NCBI GenBank assembly: GCA_017880865.1
Contig: JADGRL010000001.1
Span: 62,001-126,000 of the forward strand
Origin: Gallionella sp.
GTDB taxonomy: Bacteria; Pseudomonadota; Gammaproteobacteria; Burkholderiales; Gallionellaceae
DNA: 64,000 bases
Direction of reading: 5' to 3'
In this document: piece after piece, positions 1 through 10,600 of the stretch
Numbering within the stretch: the stretch's first letter is position 1
How the letters are laid out: every line of letters begins with the position of its first letter
Position numbers and translations under genes: made by a program
The notes under the pieces: model-generated
Told to the model about the DNA's origin: nothing
Databases searched by the model: none
Seen by the model: only the letters and a program-made list of their open reading frames with translations

Positions 1-1
1 T

Positions 2-271
2 TCGTTGCAGGAGCTTCAGGTCAATGCGGATGCAAAAGGCGACCTGATGCTGCGCCTGAAGCTGGAATGCCCGCGATTCAGGGCAGAAGAAATGGGCGGC
101 GAGGCTGGCAACCAGACAGCGGGACTGTCTTTTGACGGGCAGGCTGAAATGGAAGCCGCCAAGAAAAAATCCGCTGAGGCCACAGGTGCCTTTAAGCCGG
201 CGGCTCCCGCCGCACCTGCGGCACCGGTTGGAAGCGCCACCTCGACAAATCCTGCCTTGACCCTGGCTTAA
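2..271 (+). CDS. 3' end of an unidentified protein (5' end outside window)
   Basis: The reading frame is open from the left edge and stops at 269-271, so this is most likely the C-terminus of a gene beginning upstream; a TTG at position 5 is the only nearby start-like codon and has no visible ribosome site. The visible ~89 residues end in an Ala/Pro-rich tail (repeated AAPAAP) preceded by a charged AEMEAAKKKSAEA stretch, which looks like a flexible linker or tail. I do not recognise the family. It converges on the AsmA-family gene that ends at 428. Confidence 0.5.
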   Translation, partial: SLQELQVNADAKGDLMLRLKLECPRFRAEEMGGEAGNQTAGLSFDGQAEMEAAKKKSAEATGAFKPAAPAAPAAPVGSATSTNPALTLA

Positions 272-427
272 CGCAACCACGAATGCCGTCCGCTTCACAT
301 TCTGTGACGGACGCTTTGGGCTGCGAATATTCCACGGGCCGATCCTGGTTGCGAAATCAGGATCAGGCGCACGTGGGATTTCAACACGCCATTCCGGATA
401 GCATTTCTTTAGGCTGGAGCCATCCCG

Positions 428-2809
428 TTATTTTCTGATGGCTTTCGTCGTGCGCTTTTTAGGCGGGGCGGTTTGCGTGACGGCCGCGGCAGCGGCCTGA
501 ACTGCCGCAGCCTTTGCTTCTGCCTTTGCAGCGGAGTCGGCCGCAACTTGCTCTGCTGCGGCTAATGCTGCGATCCGCCGGGTCACGATGTTGCCGCTGG
601 CGGCCGCGAAATCCAACGCGATCGAAGACGTGGCATAAGGGCCGCTTACGCTAATCGGCACGGTGACGCCCTTCAACTCGGCCAGCTCCCCTGCACTGCG
701 CCGGTTGAGCGCGGAAGCAACCAGCGCATTGAGGCGATAGCTGAGGTTGCCGGAATCAAAGGCAAGATCGCCTTCGCCGTATACTCTGAACAGCGGCGAT
801 CTCATGTCGAAACTATTGCCCTGGCTGACCCCGTCCTTGATGTTGAACGCGGCTTTCAATTCTGCAAAGTCGGTTCTTTCGCTGAGCTTCGTTTCATGAA
901 CTCGCGCCGCGCTCTTGATCCCCAAATCCTGCTTGCCCTCGATCAGCGCCGTGCGCAAATCGATACCCGCCAGCGAGCCGCGAACAAGCGCGAGCGAGGC
1001 GACACCGTTCAGCGAATGACGCAGCGCACCGATGCTGCCACCCACAGCGTCGATGTCCAGCGCAACATCGCCCTTACCGATGAGCCTGCCGGCACCAGAC
1101 GTTGCGGCAAGCAGCGCGTTCATCTGGAAGCCTCTGAGCTTCTGTTTGAGCGTGATCTGTGGCGTACCCTGCGCGGCCACGCCGATGCTGCCGGTCAACG
1201 TGCCACCGTAAAGTCTGGCTGACATCGGCGCGATCGTGAGCGCCGATTGCTCGATCTTGATATCCGCCGCCAGCTTGCGAGCTTCGAGCTTCGCCATCTT
1301 GATCTCGCCGACACGCACACTGCCGCGCAGATTCATATCCTTGAGGCCGGCCAGATCTACCAGCGTGGCATCGTCTTGATAGCGCTTGATCCAGTCAGCC
1401 GCGATATAGCGATCCAGATCAAGGCGGTTGATATCGAGATCGAAGGTGTAGGCGGGGTGATTGAAGTCCTGCAGCACCAGCGTGCCGGCAAGCTCGCTAT
1501 CGTCGACTTTCGCCTTGAAGTCGAGGTTCGCCTTCTGATCCGAGAGATCAGCCTGCATGCTGCCCGTCGCTGTTGCAGACAGTTCGCCAGACAGGATTGG
1601 ATAATGGGCGGAAAGATTCAGCGAGATCGCACCGAGCAGCAACTTGGGCGCGGTCTCGAAGTCCACACTGGCCGGGCTGGACAGCTTGCCTTGCAGCGTG
1701 CGCCCGTCGCCCTTGAAATCGAAATCGGCACTGAGCGCCTCCGTTTTGAAAATCTTGTTGGCGAACGCGAACGTCGGCACCTGCACCGCAGTCGTCCACT
1801 TCTCGTCGAACTGCGACAACGACGCATCGAGGCTCAGCTGGCTGCCGCTAAAACTACCTTTGGCAATTTGCAGCTTGGGAACACCGAGCCTGGCCTCGAT
1901 GTTGCGCTGCCCATAATTACCCGTCGCCGAAATGAGGACGTTCTCGACCAGCAGCAATTCCTGTGCGGGATGGCTGTCCAGACTGGCCTTGAAGTTCAGA
2001 TCGAGATTGCTGAATCCGGCCGCCGTGCCATCCAGCGTTCCCTCAAGGTTGGCGAACTCGTAACGCCCCGCTTTGCGGTCGTAAAACAAACGGCTCTTCA
2101 ATTCGATCCTGGAATCGCAGTGCACCAATTCGGAATTGAGTTGGAAACTTGCCTTCAGGTTCCCCGGCACCGTATCGGCGAGCCGGCCGGTTTCAATGCT
2201 CACATCCTGCAACGCGACCCGCTGCCATTTCATCTCGTCCTGCCAATTGAGCGATGAGTGGGTGATACGCACACCGTCGATATCGAACGTCAGCGGCGCG
2301 AGATTTTCATCGCGTATCAGCAGATCGTCATAATTGGTCGTGCCATCCTTGAACCGAGTCAGATTGGCGCGCGCGCCGTCTACCTCGACATGATCGAACA
2401 CCAGTTGCCTGCGAAACAACGGCAGCCATGCGATATAGAGCCGGGCGTTATTGACGGCGGCGAATTCGCGAGCGCTGTTGCGCTGACTCAGCGACATCTT
2501 CCCCGTATCCAGGCCCAGCTTGGGGAAAAAGGTCACCTTGATATCGCCCTGCAACACCAGATCGCGTTGGGTGCGCTCCTTGACGAACTGGATGATCTCC
2601 GTCTTGAAGTGGTTCGCATCGAACGAGAGAATGAACACGCCGATGATGATCGGAACGATCAGCAGAATGACCAGCAGCCCGCCTATCGCATAGCGGTAGT
2701 GCTCCTTCGCGAGCGACTCGGCAAAAGGCAACTTGAACGGCCCGAAAGTCGAGATCAGCAGGCCAATCACGCCATACAACCCGAGCAGCACGTACATGAT
2801 TACTTTCAT
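428..2809 (-). CDS. AsmA family protein
   Basis: Large envelope protein of the AsmA/DUF748 group (793 aa). AsmA-like proteins are inner-membrane-anchored, largely periplasmic, built from repetitive beta-sheet and linked to lipid movement and outer-membrane assembly. Residues ~41-62 form a clear membrane anchor followed by the typical FDANHFK segment; the rest is long, repetitive and low in cysteine, with an AsmA C-terminal region around 560-730. The last ~55 residues are an Ala/Lys-rich tail ending TTKAIRK. An extra hydrophobic stretch (residues 1-20) precedes the usual AsmA start. The ATG at 2807-2809 is kept because AAGGAA lies about 7 nt upstream. Family assignment is firm; the substrate is unknown. 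Confidence 0.85.
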   Translation of the reverse strand: MKVIMYVLLGLYGVIGLLISTFGPFKLPFAESLAKEHYRYAIGGLLVILLIVPIIIGVFILSFDANHFKTEIIQFVKERTQRDLVLQGDIKVTFFPKLGLDTGKMSLSQRNSAREFAAVNNARLYIAWLPLFRRQLVFDHVEVDGARANLTRFKDGTTNYDDLLIRDENLAPLTFDIDGVRITHSSLNWQDEMKWQRVALQDVSIETGRLADTVPGNLKASFQLNSELVHCDSRIELKSRLFYDRKAGRYEFANLEGTLDGTAAGFSNLDLNFKASLDSHPAQELLLVENVLISATGNYGQRNIEARLGVPKLQIAKGSFSGSQLSLDASLSQFDEKWTTAVQVPTFAFANKIFKTEALSADFDFKGDGRTLQGKLSSPASVDFETAPKLLLGAISLNLSAHYPILSGELSATATGSMQADLSDQKANLDFKAKVDDSELAGTLVLQDFNHPAYTFDLDINRLDLDRYIAADWIKRYQDDATLVDLAGLKDMNLRGSVRVGEIKMAKLEARKLAADIKIEQSALTIAPMSARLYGGTLTGSIGVAAQGTPQITLKQKLRGFQMNALLAATSGAGRLIGKGDVALDIDAVGGSIGALRHSLNGVASLALVRGSLAGIDLRTALIEGKQDLGIKSAARVHETKLSERTDFAELKAAFNIKDGVSQGNSFDMRSPLFRVYGEGDLAFDSGNLSYRLNALVASALNRRSAGELAELKGVTVPISVSGPYATSSIALDFAAASGNIVTRRIAALAAAEQVAADSAAKAEAKAAAVQAAAAAVTQTAPPKKRTTKAIRK

Positions 2810-2863
2810 TCGTCGTTCCTTGCCGATTTATCTGCAAAAGAGATTGTGCGGTTTGTAAACTCG

Positions 2864-4177
2864 CTACGTGATGGCCTTCTCAAACACCGCGATCGACTCC
2901 ACGTGCGAAGTATGCGGAAACATGTTCATCACGCCCGCCGATTTCAATACGTAGCCGCGTTGCACCAGCTCGGCGGCATCGCGCGCCAGCGTGGCGGGAT
3001 TGCAGGAGACATACACGATCCGGTGCGGGGCATTGTCGCCGCCCAATGACTTGACCAACTCGAGAGCGCCATCGCGCGGCGGGTCGATCAGCAGCTTGTC
3101 GAAAATGCCGAGTTGGGCGAATGCCGCTTCGGTCATCTCAAACAGATTCATCGCGGCAAATTTAGTGTTGCCCGCCAGTCCGTTAGTGACGGCGTTTTGT
3201 CTGGCGCGCGCAACCAGCGCATCACTACCCTCGATGCCCAACACCTCTGCGCCGCTCTTCGCGATCGGCAGCGTGAAGTTGCCCAGTCCGCAGAAAAAAT
3301 CGGCGATGCGCTCACCCGGTTGCGGGTCGAGTAGGCGCATCGCGCGGCTGATCATCACGCGATTGAGTGCACTGTTCACCTGGGTGAATTCGCTCGGCGC
3401 AAAAGGCATAGTGATGCCGAATTCCGGCAGGCTGTACGACAGTGCAGGAGCGTCGAGCGGATGAAACGGGACGATGGTTTCCGGGCCTTTGGATTGCAGC
3501 CAGAACTGAATATCGTGCTTGTCGGCAAAGGCGCGCAGCGCGGTTTCGTCTGCACTGGTGGGCGGGTCCATCACGCGCAGCACCAGCGCATCGACCTGCT
3601 CGCCGACCGCCACTTCGATCTGCGGCAGGCGATCGCGTATCGACAGGCCGCTCACCAGTTCGGCCAGCAGCGGCAACAGAGCGGCGATCTTGGGCGCGAG
3701 GATTTCGCAGCTCTGCATGTCGGCGACGAAACTGCTGCGCTTCTCGTGAAAGCCGACCAGCGTCTTGCCTTTTTTGATCACGTGCTTGACCGAGATGCGC
3801 GCGCGCTCGCGATAGCCCCAGGTCTGCCCGTAGATCGGGCGCATGATGGTTTCTGCCTTGACCTTGCCGATATGCCACAGCGTGTCTTCGAGAATGCGCT
3901 GCTTGACCGCGACCTGCGCCCTTTCGTCCAGATGTTGCATCGAGCAGCCGCCGCACACGCCGAAGTGTTTGCATTTGGGCTGCACGCGCATCGAAGAAAA
4001 CTTATGTATCTGCGTGACTTGCGCCAGCTCGAACGACGGCTTCTTACGGTACGAACTATAGCTGACGATCTCGCCGGTCAGCGCGCCTTCGATAAAAATC
4101 ACCTTGCCTTCGATGCGCGCGACGCCGCGACCTTCCTGGTCCAGCGATTCAATTGTTACTCTGTTTTCTGTGGTCAT
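2864..4177 (-). CDS. rlmD: 23S rRNA (uracil(1939)-C(5))-methyltransferase RlmD
   Basis: SAM-dependent RNA m5U methyltransferase (437 aa, normal family length) expected to methylate U1939 of 23S rRNA. An N-terminal TRAM domain (residues ~1-58) precedes the 4Fe-4S cysteines C69, C75 and C78 ([10 protein letters not shown]); the fourth is probably in QSCEI near 156. The Rossmann motif [12 protein letters not shown] and the catalytic loop [10 protein letters not shown] (nucleophile about C392) are intact. It reads in the same direction as the AsmA gene with about 50 bp between them. The related RlmC lacks the TRAM domain, so RlmD is the better name. Confidence 0.93.
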   Translation of the reverse strand: MTTENRVTIESLDQEGRGVARIEGKVIFIEGALTGEIVSYSSYRKKPSFELAQVTQIHKFSSMRVQPKCKHFGVCGGCSMQHLDERAQVAVKQRILEDTLWHIGKVKAETIMRPIYGQTWGYRERARISVKHVIKKGKTLVGFHEKRSSFVADMQSCEILAPKIAALLPLLAELVSGLSIRDRLPQIEVAVGEQVDALVLRVMDPPTSADETALRAFADKHDIQFWLQSKGPETIVPFHPLDAPALSYSLPEFGITMPFAPSEFTQVNSALNRVMISRAMRLLDPQPGERIADFFCGLGNFTLPIAKSGAEVLGIEGSDALVARARQNAVTNGLAGNTKFAAMNLFEMTEAAFAQLGIFDKLLIDPPRDGALELVKSLGGDNAPHRIVYVSCNPATLARDAAELVQRGYVLKSAGVMNMFPHTSHVESIAVFEKAIT

Positions 4178-4195
4178 TTATTCAGTTCCGCTTCG

Positions 4196-4267
4196 GTAGG
4201 GGCGCGATTCATCGCGCCCATTTTTTGATACATGAATAGATCAGGACGCGATGAATCGCGCCCCTAC
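4196..4267. repeat. Palindromic intergenic repeat, GTAGGGGCGCGAT family
   Basis: Two inverted arms, GTAGGGGCGCGATTCATCGC at 4196 and its near-complement ending CGCGCCCCTAC at 4267, enclose a ~25-nt AT-rich spacer. Each arm also contains its own small palindrome (GCGATTCATCGC). A shorter relative lies at 53548-53575 and a diverged one at 47411-47503. It lies between the rlmD start and the exonuclease stop, so it may also form a structured RNA end. Confidence 0.75.
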
Positions 4268-4280
4268 AATAATTTAACCA

Positions 4281-5066
4281 TTATTTTTTATGCTCGGGCC
4301 AGGCGGCCAGAAATTCCTGCCAGTGCGGCTGATCAAGCTTGGCCAACTCGGCGCGCACCAGCGCGCATTCCTTCTGATAGCGCGCGCGGGTCAGCACGCC
4401 GCGCATCATCTGGAAGCGCGCGAACACCAGATAGGTATTCGCCACGTCGGTCTCGCAATAGTTGCGTATCTCGTCGAGCTTTCCTTGCTGGTACGCCTCC
4501 CATACTTTGCTGCCGTCCATGCCCAGTTTGCCGGGAAAACCGATCAGCTTGGCAAGATCGTCCAGCGGCGCGTTGGCGCGTCCGGTATACATCGCCAGCA
4601 GATCCATCAGATCGAGATGGCGCGAGTGGTAGCGGCTGATGTAATTGTTCCACTTGAATTCCTTGTCGTCTTCGCCCTGATCCCAGTAGCGCGCGCACTG
4701 CACGCCGTGGATCAGACCGCGATAATGCAGCACCGGCAGATCGAATCCGCCGCCGTTCCACGACACGATCTGCGGCGTGTATTTGTCGATGCCGTCGAAG
4801 AAGCGCTGAATGAGTGAACCCTCGTCATCCTCCAAGCTGCCCAGCGACCAGATCTTGAAGTTGTCGCCTTCGCGCAGCGCGCAGGAAATCGCCACGACGC
4901 GCTGCAAATGGTGGGGCATGAAGTCGCTGCCGGTTTTCTGGCGGCGCAACTGGAAGGCCATTTCGGCCACTTCCGCATCGCTGACGCGCGCATCCAGTTC
5001 ATGCAAGGCGCGTAATCCTGCGACGTCGGGCACGGTTTCGATATCAAAGACAAGCGTGGGATTCAT
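4281..5066 (-). CDS. PolB-like DEDDy 3'-5' exonuclease
   Basis: 261-residue protein of the 'predicted 3'-5' exonuclease related to PolB' family. The DnaQ-type motifs are visible: ExoI FDIETVPD with D8 and E10, ExoII SWNGGGFDLPVL around 100-112, and ExoIII NYCETDVANTY around 204-214 with Tyr and Asp in the DEDDy spacing. These residues bind the two metal ions for single-strand DNA hydrolysis. It stands alone, without a polymerase domain, between rlmD and a small hypothetical gene. Its cellular role (repair or DNA end trimming) is not known from sequence. Confidence 0.85.
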   Translation of the reverse strand: MNPTLVFDIETVPDVAGLRALHELDARVSDAEVAEMAFQLRRQKTGSDFMPHHLQRVVAISCALREGDNFKIWSLGSLEDDEGSLIQRFFDGIDKYTPQIVSWNGGGFDLPVLHYRGLIHGVQCARYWDQGEDDKEFKWNNYISRYHSRHLDLMDLLAMYTGRANAPLDDLAKLIGFPGKLGMDGSKVWEAYQQGKLDEIRNYCETDVANTYLVFARFQMMRGVLTRARYQKECALVRAELAKLDQPHWQEFLAAWPEHKK

Positions 5067-5149
5067 GGTTTGTTATTCAGATAATTCAGCAGGGGCGAAT
5101 TGTTGCACAAATACCTCCGGATGCCGACATCCGCTTCTCCCCAAACAAT

Positions 5150-5419
5150 TCAGAGACTATTATTTGTGCTGCCCTTATGAAAACGTGCGACGCCGGAAAA
5201 CAGAAGGGCAATCTCCTGCTGGGTTAATTCCGGATAGGCCTCGCGTAACGTCTGGCGTGCGTACATGGATAATGATGAGCCGCCCCAACTTTGCGCCGGG
5301 TCGAAGAACGGCGCCGTTATCCGGCAGGCGTCTTCAAAAATCAGGCGCAGATCGTGCCGGACACGGCGGTCAGTAACGCCACCCATTTCGGCATCCACTT
5401 TAGAATCAAGGTCGTCCAT
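5150..5419 (-). CDS. Small hypothetical protein (89 aa)
   Basis: The frame is open further upstream to 5617, where it would overlap the HD-GYP gene, but the ATG at 5417-5419 has a good Shine-Dalgarno (AAGGCG about 4 nt upstream) and is preferred. The product is soluble and acidic, with RRVRHDLRLIFEDACRIT and YARQTLREAYPEL helices; no transmembrane segment and no motif I recognise. It lies 141 bp downstream of the HD-GYP phosphodiesterase in the same direction and might be co-transcribed with it. Confidence 0.5.
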   Translation of the reverse strand: MDDLDSKVDAEMGGVTDRRVRHDLRLIFEDACRITAPFFDPAQSWGGSSLSMYARQTLREAYPELTQQEIALLFSGVARFHKGSTNNSL

Positions 5420-5559
5420 TTTCGCCTTATCAACTTGAAACACGGCTGGTATCTGAGCGGCCACATCGGCCGCGCTATCGAACCAGATCGGGTGCGCCGG
5501 ACATCGCGCCGGCAATATCAAAAATCGGGCGGCGCAAACCACATGCTGCCGAAAATCAA

Positions 5560-6684
5560 TCAGCCGAGAGGGTCTTCTTCGAATCTTTTCTGTATATCCT
5601 CCACCTCTTCGCGGCAACTGATCAAGGCCGCCACGCAGTCGTTGTCAAACTTGGTTCCCGCCATGGACTGCAAAAACATGAATGCCCGGTCGTTGCTCCA
5701 GGCTTCCTTGTAGGGTCGGGCGCTGGTCAGCGCATCGTACACATCGGCGACTGCAACGATTTTTGCCTCAATAGGTATCTCCTCGTCCATCAGCCCGTTA
5801 TATCCGCTACCGTTGATCGCCTCATGATGATAAAGCGCAATATTGCGCAAGATTTCCGCATGGGGAAATTCGTCAAGTCCCAGATTGGCCAGCATCATGT
5901 CGATGATCTCGCCACCCTTGGCAGCGTGGGTTTTCATCGTGTCGAATTCGGATTCCGTCAACTTGGCCGGCTTGAGCAATATGCTGTCGGATATGCCGAT
6001 CTTGCCGATGTCATGCAGCGGCGAAAATAAAAATATATGTTCCACGAGCTCATCGTTGAGCCGATATTTTTTTGCCACCTCTTTGGCGATCAACCGTGCA
6101 TAGTTAGACATCCGATCCAGATGAGCCCCGGTCTCGACGTCGCGGTGCAGCGTAATATTTGCGGCGGTTTTAACGATCGCATACAAGCTGCGCGTCGTCG
6201 ACATATCGTGGATCACCAGCAACGACAGCAAGTGCCCCACCAAATCCAGATAATGCAGGGGCGTCTCATCGAAAACATTTTTTCGATGGGAATTGAAGAA
6301 CAAAAAGCCGAAAAACTCGCCATTCATGAACATGGGCATGGTGTAGCTGGATTTGTACTGAAGTGCCGCAATGCGGCGTGCATGTTCTGCCTGAACATGG
6401 CTGAATATATCGAGATCATTGACTACGCGCGGGCGACCTACCTTCAGGATTTCCTGCAATGTTCCCGAATCAGCCAGTTTGGCGGAATATAAAACCAGCG
6501 GATTTTCACCCTCACTGCTCTGCACAAAAGTCTTCAGCAAATCCGTTTTTGGCTCATAAATCGCCACCGAAATCCGGTCGATGAAATCAAAACGATCTTT
6601 CAGTAAAGCATGGACGTGCTCAATCTTTTGCGGCAAAGGTAATTTGCCATTCAATGCGGAGAGGACATCTTGATGTTCAAACAT
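5560..6684 (-). CDS. GAF-HD-GYP cyclic-di-GMP phosphodiesterase
   Basis: 374-residue cytoplasmic signalling protein. Residues ~20-160 resemble a GAF sensor; residues ~165-350 form an HD-GYP domain, the class that hydrolyses c-di-GMP to pGpG or GMP. Metal-ligand motifs are present: H224-D225 in HDIGKIG, HHE at 286-288, and ADVYDALTSARPYKE. The signature loop reads GSGYN (292-296) instead of the usual GSGYP, so the 'GYP' proline is replaced by Asn. The ATG at 6684 lies about 30 nt downstream of a plausible sigma-70 promoter (6722-6749). Confidence 0.88.
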   Translation of the reverse strand: MFEHQDVLSALNGKLPLPQKIEHVHALLKDRFDFIDRISVAIYEPKTDLLKTFVQSSEGENPLVLYSAKLADSGTLQEILKVGRPRVVNDLDIFSHVQAEHARRIAALQYKSSYTMPMFMNGEFFGFLFFNSHRKNVFDETPLHYLDLVGHLLSLLVIHDMSTTRSLYAIVKTAANITLHRDVETGAHLDRMSNYARLIAKEVAKKYRLNDELVEHIFLFSPLHDIGKIGISDSILLKPAKLTESEFDTMKTHAAKGGEIIDMMLANLGLDEFPHAEILRNIALYHHEAINGSGYNGLMDEEIPIEAKIVAVADVYDALTSARPYKEAWSNDRAFMFLQSMAGTKFDNDCVAALISCREEVEDIQKRFEEDPLG

Positions 6685-6721
6685 GATGTAGTGAGATCCT
6701 GACTATTTAACTGCGGAGTAC

Positions 6722-6749
6722 AGTTTATCCAAACTGAACAACAGGTCAA
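6722..6749 (-). promoter_or_regulatory. Putative sigma-70 promoter of the HD-GYP gene
   Basis: On the minus strand TTGACC (6744-6749) and TAAACT (6722-6727) are separated by 16 bp, giving a transcription start near 6715 and a short leader before the ATG at 6684. Judged by motif match only. Confidence 0.4.
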
Positions 6750-7076
6750 CGGGTAAAACATATAACATGATTCTTTTGTTGGCTTACGGTTACAGCCCAT
6801 CACCCAATATCCGCGCGCCACACACGGTCTGTTGCCACTTCGTGCTTCACATTTAACGTCCCGAAATATGTCTTGCGCTGATTTTAGGCAATGTTTAGAG
6901 TGAGTGCCCTGTTTGCTCAACGGCGAGAACACAATGAGATTACGCCTCAGACTTCTACTATTGGTGCTTGCTTCATTCTGTAAGAAGCCCTTGGGCATCC
7001 TGGATGAATCGGTGCTCAACCTGACCGTTTTGCCTAACGATAACAATTCAACCCTGACCTATTTAACTCGCAATCC
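6750..7076. other. Intergenic region without a convincing gene
   Basis: Together with the promoter region this is ~390 bp between two divergent genes. Minus-strand frames run through it but have unusual composition, no ribosome site and no recognisable motif. Apart from the HD-GYP promoter I see no repeat, terminator or small gene here; it presumably also holds the promoter of the downstream plus-strand gene. Confidence 0.5.
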
Positions 7077-7568
7077 ATGAACTGGTTGACCAAACTGATC
7101 ACCGAAAAAACACGGGAGACCCTCGCACTGCGCTGGTTCGGGCTCACCAGGATTCCCCTGCTGTTCTACGTCGGCGTCACGGTCGCGGAAGTATCGCCTG
7201 ACCGGTTGGTGGTCAGGATACCGTTGCGACGCAAGACCCGTAATCACATGGGCTCGATGTACTTCGGCGCGCTCTGCATCGGTGCTGACTGTGCAGCCGG
7301 TGCGTTCGCCATGTACCTGATCAGGCAGCAGCCAGCAAACATCTCGCTGGTCTTCAAAGACTTTAATGCAGAGTTCCTCAAGCGCGCAGAAGGCGACGTG
7401 GATTTTTGCTGTAGTCAGGGCAAGGAAATCGCTGAACTTGTCGCCCAGGCCGCCGCATCGGATGAGAGAGTCGAAAGGCAGTTCGAGGTCATTGCCACGG
7501 TTCCGTCTTTGAGCGACGAGCCAGTTGCCCGTTTCAAATTGACGCTTTCGTTAAAGAGGCGGACATAA
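7077..7568 (+). CDS. Hotdog-fold DUF4442/PaaI-like protein
   Basis: 163-residue single-domain protein resembling DUF4442/YiiD-type hotdog proteins, relatives of PaaI acyl-CoA thioesterases. The segment RNHMGSMYFGALCIGADCAAG matches the hotdog helix where thioesterases carry an active Asp/Glu after a substrate-binding N-H-x-G; here NHMG and the following acidic residue are present. The substrate cannot be told. The start ATG has no strong ribosome site, but the N-terminus is of normal family length. It converges on addA. Confidence 0.75.
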   Translation: MNWLTKLITEKTRETLALRWFGLTRIPLLFYVGVTVAEVSPDRLVVRIPLRRKTRNHMGSMYFGALCIGADCAAGAFAMYLIRQQPANISLVFKDFNAEFLKRAEGDVDFCCSQGKEIAELVAQAAASDERVERQFEVIATVPSLSDEPVARFKLTLSLKRRT

Positions 7569-7641
7569 AACAATTCGAGCCGGTACATTTCATTCATATC
7601 AATCGCCGGGCTACCCCCGGCGAAAGTGCGCACAGCCCGCC

Positions 7642-10600
7642 CTACACTTCGCTCAACACCCCATCCGCAAACAGCAGCGCGCAGCGCACCGTCTTGCCCG
7701 GATAAACCGCCTGCATCGCAGAACGATACACATTCATCTGCGCGCGGTACGGCGCGGGGTTGGCGCTCTCGCCGGTCTTGTAATCCAGCACCCATACCTC
7801 GTCGTCGAATTCCACCAGACGGTCGATGCGTTTTAGTTCGCCTGTTGCATCGATGTAGGGCATCTCGTTGCAAGCGCTTCGGTACTGCTGCGCGTCAAAG
7901 AAGTGCGCGAGTTGCGGCAAGTTCAGCAGATGTTGTGCCTGTTGCCAGAGGGCTGGCAGCTGCGCTTCGGGGATACCGAGCAGCCGCTGCAGGGATTGCG
8001 CATCCGTCACTGCATCAGGCATGGCCAGGTGCTGCATCAAACCGTGCAGCCATATTCCACGGCGTTGCGCATCGGTCAGCGCGGCCTTGCGCGTGCCGGT
8101 GGGCAGCGGCTGGGTGAGGCGTTCGTCCAGAGTAAGGGACGGGACAGGCTCTATGTCATGTGAATCCGCTGCCTGTGCGACCAGCAGCGGATTCTCTGCC
8201 GACACTGCTTGCTTTGCATTGGCGATGCGGTCGTACCAGGTGCCTGCACTGCGCTCGCCGTTGCCGCTGACCAGCAGCGCCTGTTTGGCGCGCGTCATCG
8301 CGACGTACAGCAGATTCAAATCCTCGGTGCTGGCGAGCGCGGCATCCTGTTCGAAGTAGTGCTTGCGCGCCGCGCCCCGGCTGGCCTTGTCGCCGTAGAG
8401 CGAAAAATGCGCCGGGCGCATCGCTTGTGTCGGCCAGTCCACCAGCACATCGAAGCCCTTGTCGGCGGGCGACTTGGCATTGGCATCGAGCAACCAGACG
8501 ATGGGCGCTTCCAGCCCCTTGGCCTCGTGCACGGTGTAAATACGCACGGCGTTACCCGCCTGGCTGACCTTGCCCTCGTCGGGTGCTTCGTTGTCATCCG
8601 CCTTGCGCAGCTCGGCAAGTTCGCGCTGGAATCCGGGCAGGCTGGGATAACGTCCGGCATCGACATTCAGCGCGATCTCGATGAAGGCTTGCAGGTTGGC
8701 GGACACGGTGGCGCGCATCGCCTCCGGCACGGCGGCGGCATAACGGTTTTGCGCATCCCCTTCGAAATAAATGCGGTCGAGCAAATCATGCACCGGCAGT
8801 TTATCGGCCAGCACCTGCCAGCCTTGCAGCAAGCGATGGGCACGGCGCAGTTCGGCAGAGGCGGTATCGCTTTGTGCGATGCGTTGCAAACGCTGCCACC
8901 AGCTACCTCCGTCCTCTTCCTGTGCCAGCTGCATCAGATCATCATCGCTGCACGCGAAAATCGGCGTGCGCAACGAATGGGCCAATTGCAGATCGGCAAA
9001 CGGCGTGATCAGAAAGGTCAGCAGCGCCTGGATATCCAGTGCTTCCAGCGTATCGAGCAAACCGCCGCGCCTTGAGGTGAGGTAGGGAATATGCAGGGAG
9101 CGCAGCGCCTGCTCGTATATCTTGAGATGGGTGCGGCGGCGCACCAGCACCATGATGTCGCGGTACTCGGCACGGCGCTCAACATTATTCTCCTGTACGC
9201 TCCAGTTCGCCACGATGTTATTGATATGCGCGGCAAATTGTTCCGCTTCGCCCTCGCGCGCACCGACCTGTTGATCGGGATAAGGCTCGATAAGCGGGTT
9301 GCGCAGACGTAATTCGCCACTCGTCGAATCCGGCTGCACCGTCTCACCCTTATCCAACAGCGGAAGAATCTCGACATGGCCCGGCAAGGCTGTCTGATGG
9401 GCGTGATGGGTTTCGAAATCGGTGTATTCGGGCAGGCCGTCGAACACGCCGTTCACCACATTCAGCACGGCGGGCGCATTGCGGCGCGTTTCATTCTGGG
9501 TCAGGTAATGTGCCATGTAATGCTGCTGCAGAAACTCGCGCACCACGCCGAACAGCCGGGCATCGGCACGGCGAAAACGGTAGATTGATTGTTTGGGATC
9601 GCCCACCACAAACACCGTGGGCGTGCTTTGCACCGCGGCCGAGGCGGCGAACCACGCTTGCAATATCTGCCATTGCAGCGGATTGGTATCCTGAAACTCG
9701 TCCAGCAACACATGGCGATAACGGCTGTCCAGCTTGTATTGCAGGTATTCGGCGTGGTCGCTGTTATTGAGCAACTGGCGCACACGCCATTCCAGATCGC
9801 CGAAATCCAGCATCTGCTGGCGCTGTTTCAATGCCTGATAGGTGTCGAGCAAAGCCGCGCCGCAGCGCAGCGCGTGCTGGTTGGTCAGAAAAATGTGTTG
9901 CGCCTGCTTCTGGTCGGACGCCGCCAATAATTGCGCGCGCACCACCTCCACCGCGCAACTCAACTGCGCAACATCCTGTCCCTTGTTCGCCTTGATTATG
10001 CGCGGTTCATTCTTTTGCGTGAACAACTCATCCCACAACGCGGCAAACCACGGTGCTACCGTCAACGTGCCATCCAGCGGCGCAAGCAGGCGCGCAGCTT
10101 TGGCTTGCTGAGCGGCGCTGGCGTTCAGCAATCGGGCCAGCGTGCGCACATCGCCCGCGAAACTATCGTGGGCTGCAAGCTTCGCGATCGGGTCCGAGTC
10201 CATGTCGACATCCAGCTCGGCGCGCAGACTTTCCAGCGCATACTCCAGCGGATCGTGCTGCCCTGCCGTGTACGCCCACCATTCGCTGCGCTTGTTGGCA
10301 AAAGCGCGCAACATCTTCTGCGTGTTGCTCAAGCCGAACTCCTTGAACAGCACCTGCATCGATCGCGCAGCTTCCCCGTCGGGCTGGCTATGCAATTCAT
10401 CCAGAAAAGTCTGCCATGCCTCCTGCCACAATTCGGCGGTCTGCTCGACCAGTTGCACACCGCCTGCCATACCGGCATTGAGCGGCGCACGTTGCAATAT
10501 CTGCATGAACCAGCCGTGAAACGTGCTGATCGTGATGCCCGGCTGCGCCAGCAGGAATTGCTGATACAGGCTGCGGGCGCGCGGCAGCAGGCGTTCGATG

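Noticed and set aside
1247-2257. Long plus-strand open frame (336 codons) opposite the AsmA-family gene
   Set aside because: Mirror frame of a real gene: Arg/Gln/Leu-biased composition, no ribosome site, no recognisable motif.
6651-7046. 131-codon minus-strand frame across the HD-GYP promoter region
   Set aside because: Would overlap the start and promoter of the HD-GYP gene; Cys/Ser-rich random-looking product.
8209-9075. Plus-strand frame within addA
   Set aside because: Lies entirely antisense to the helicase domain of addA; no start site and no motif.
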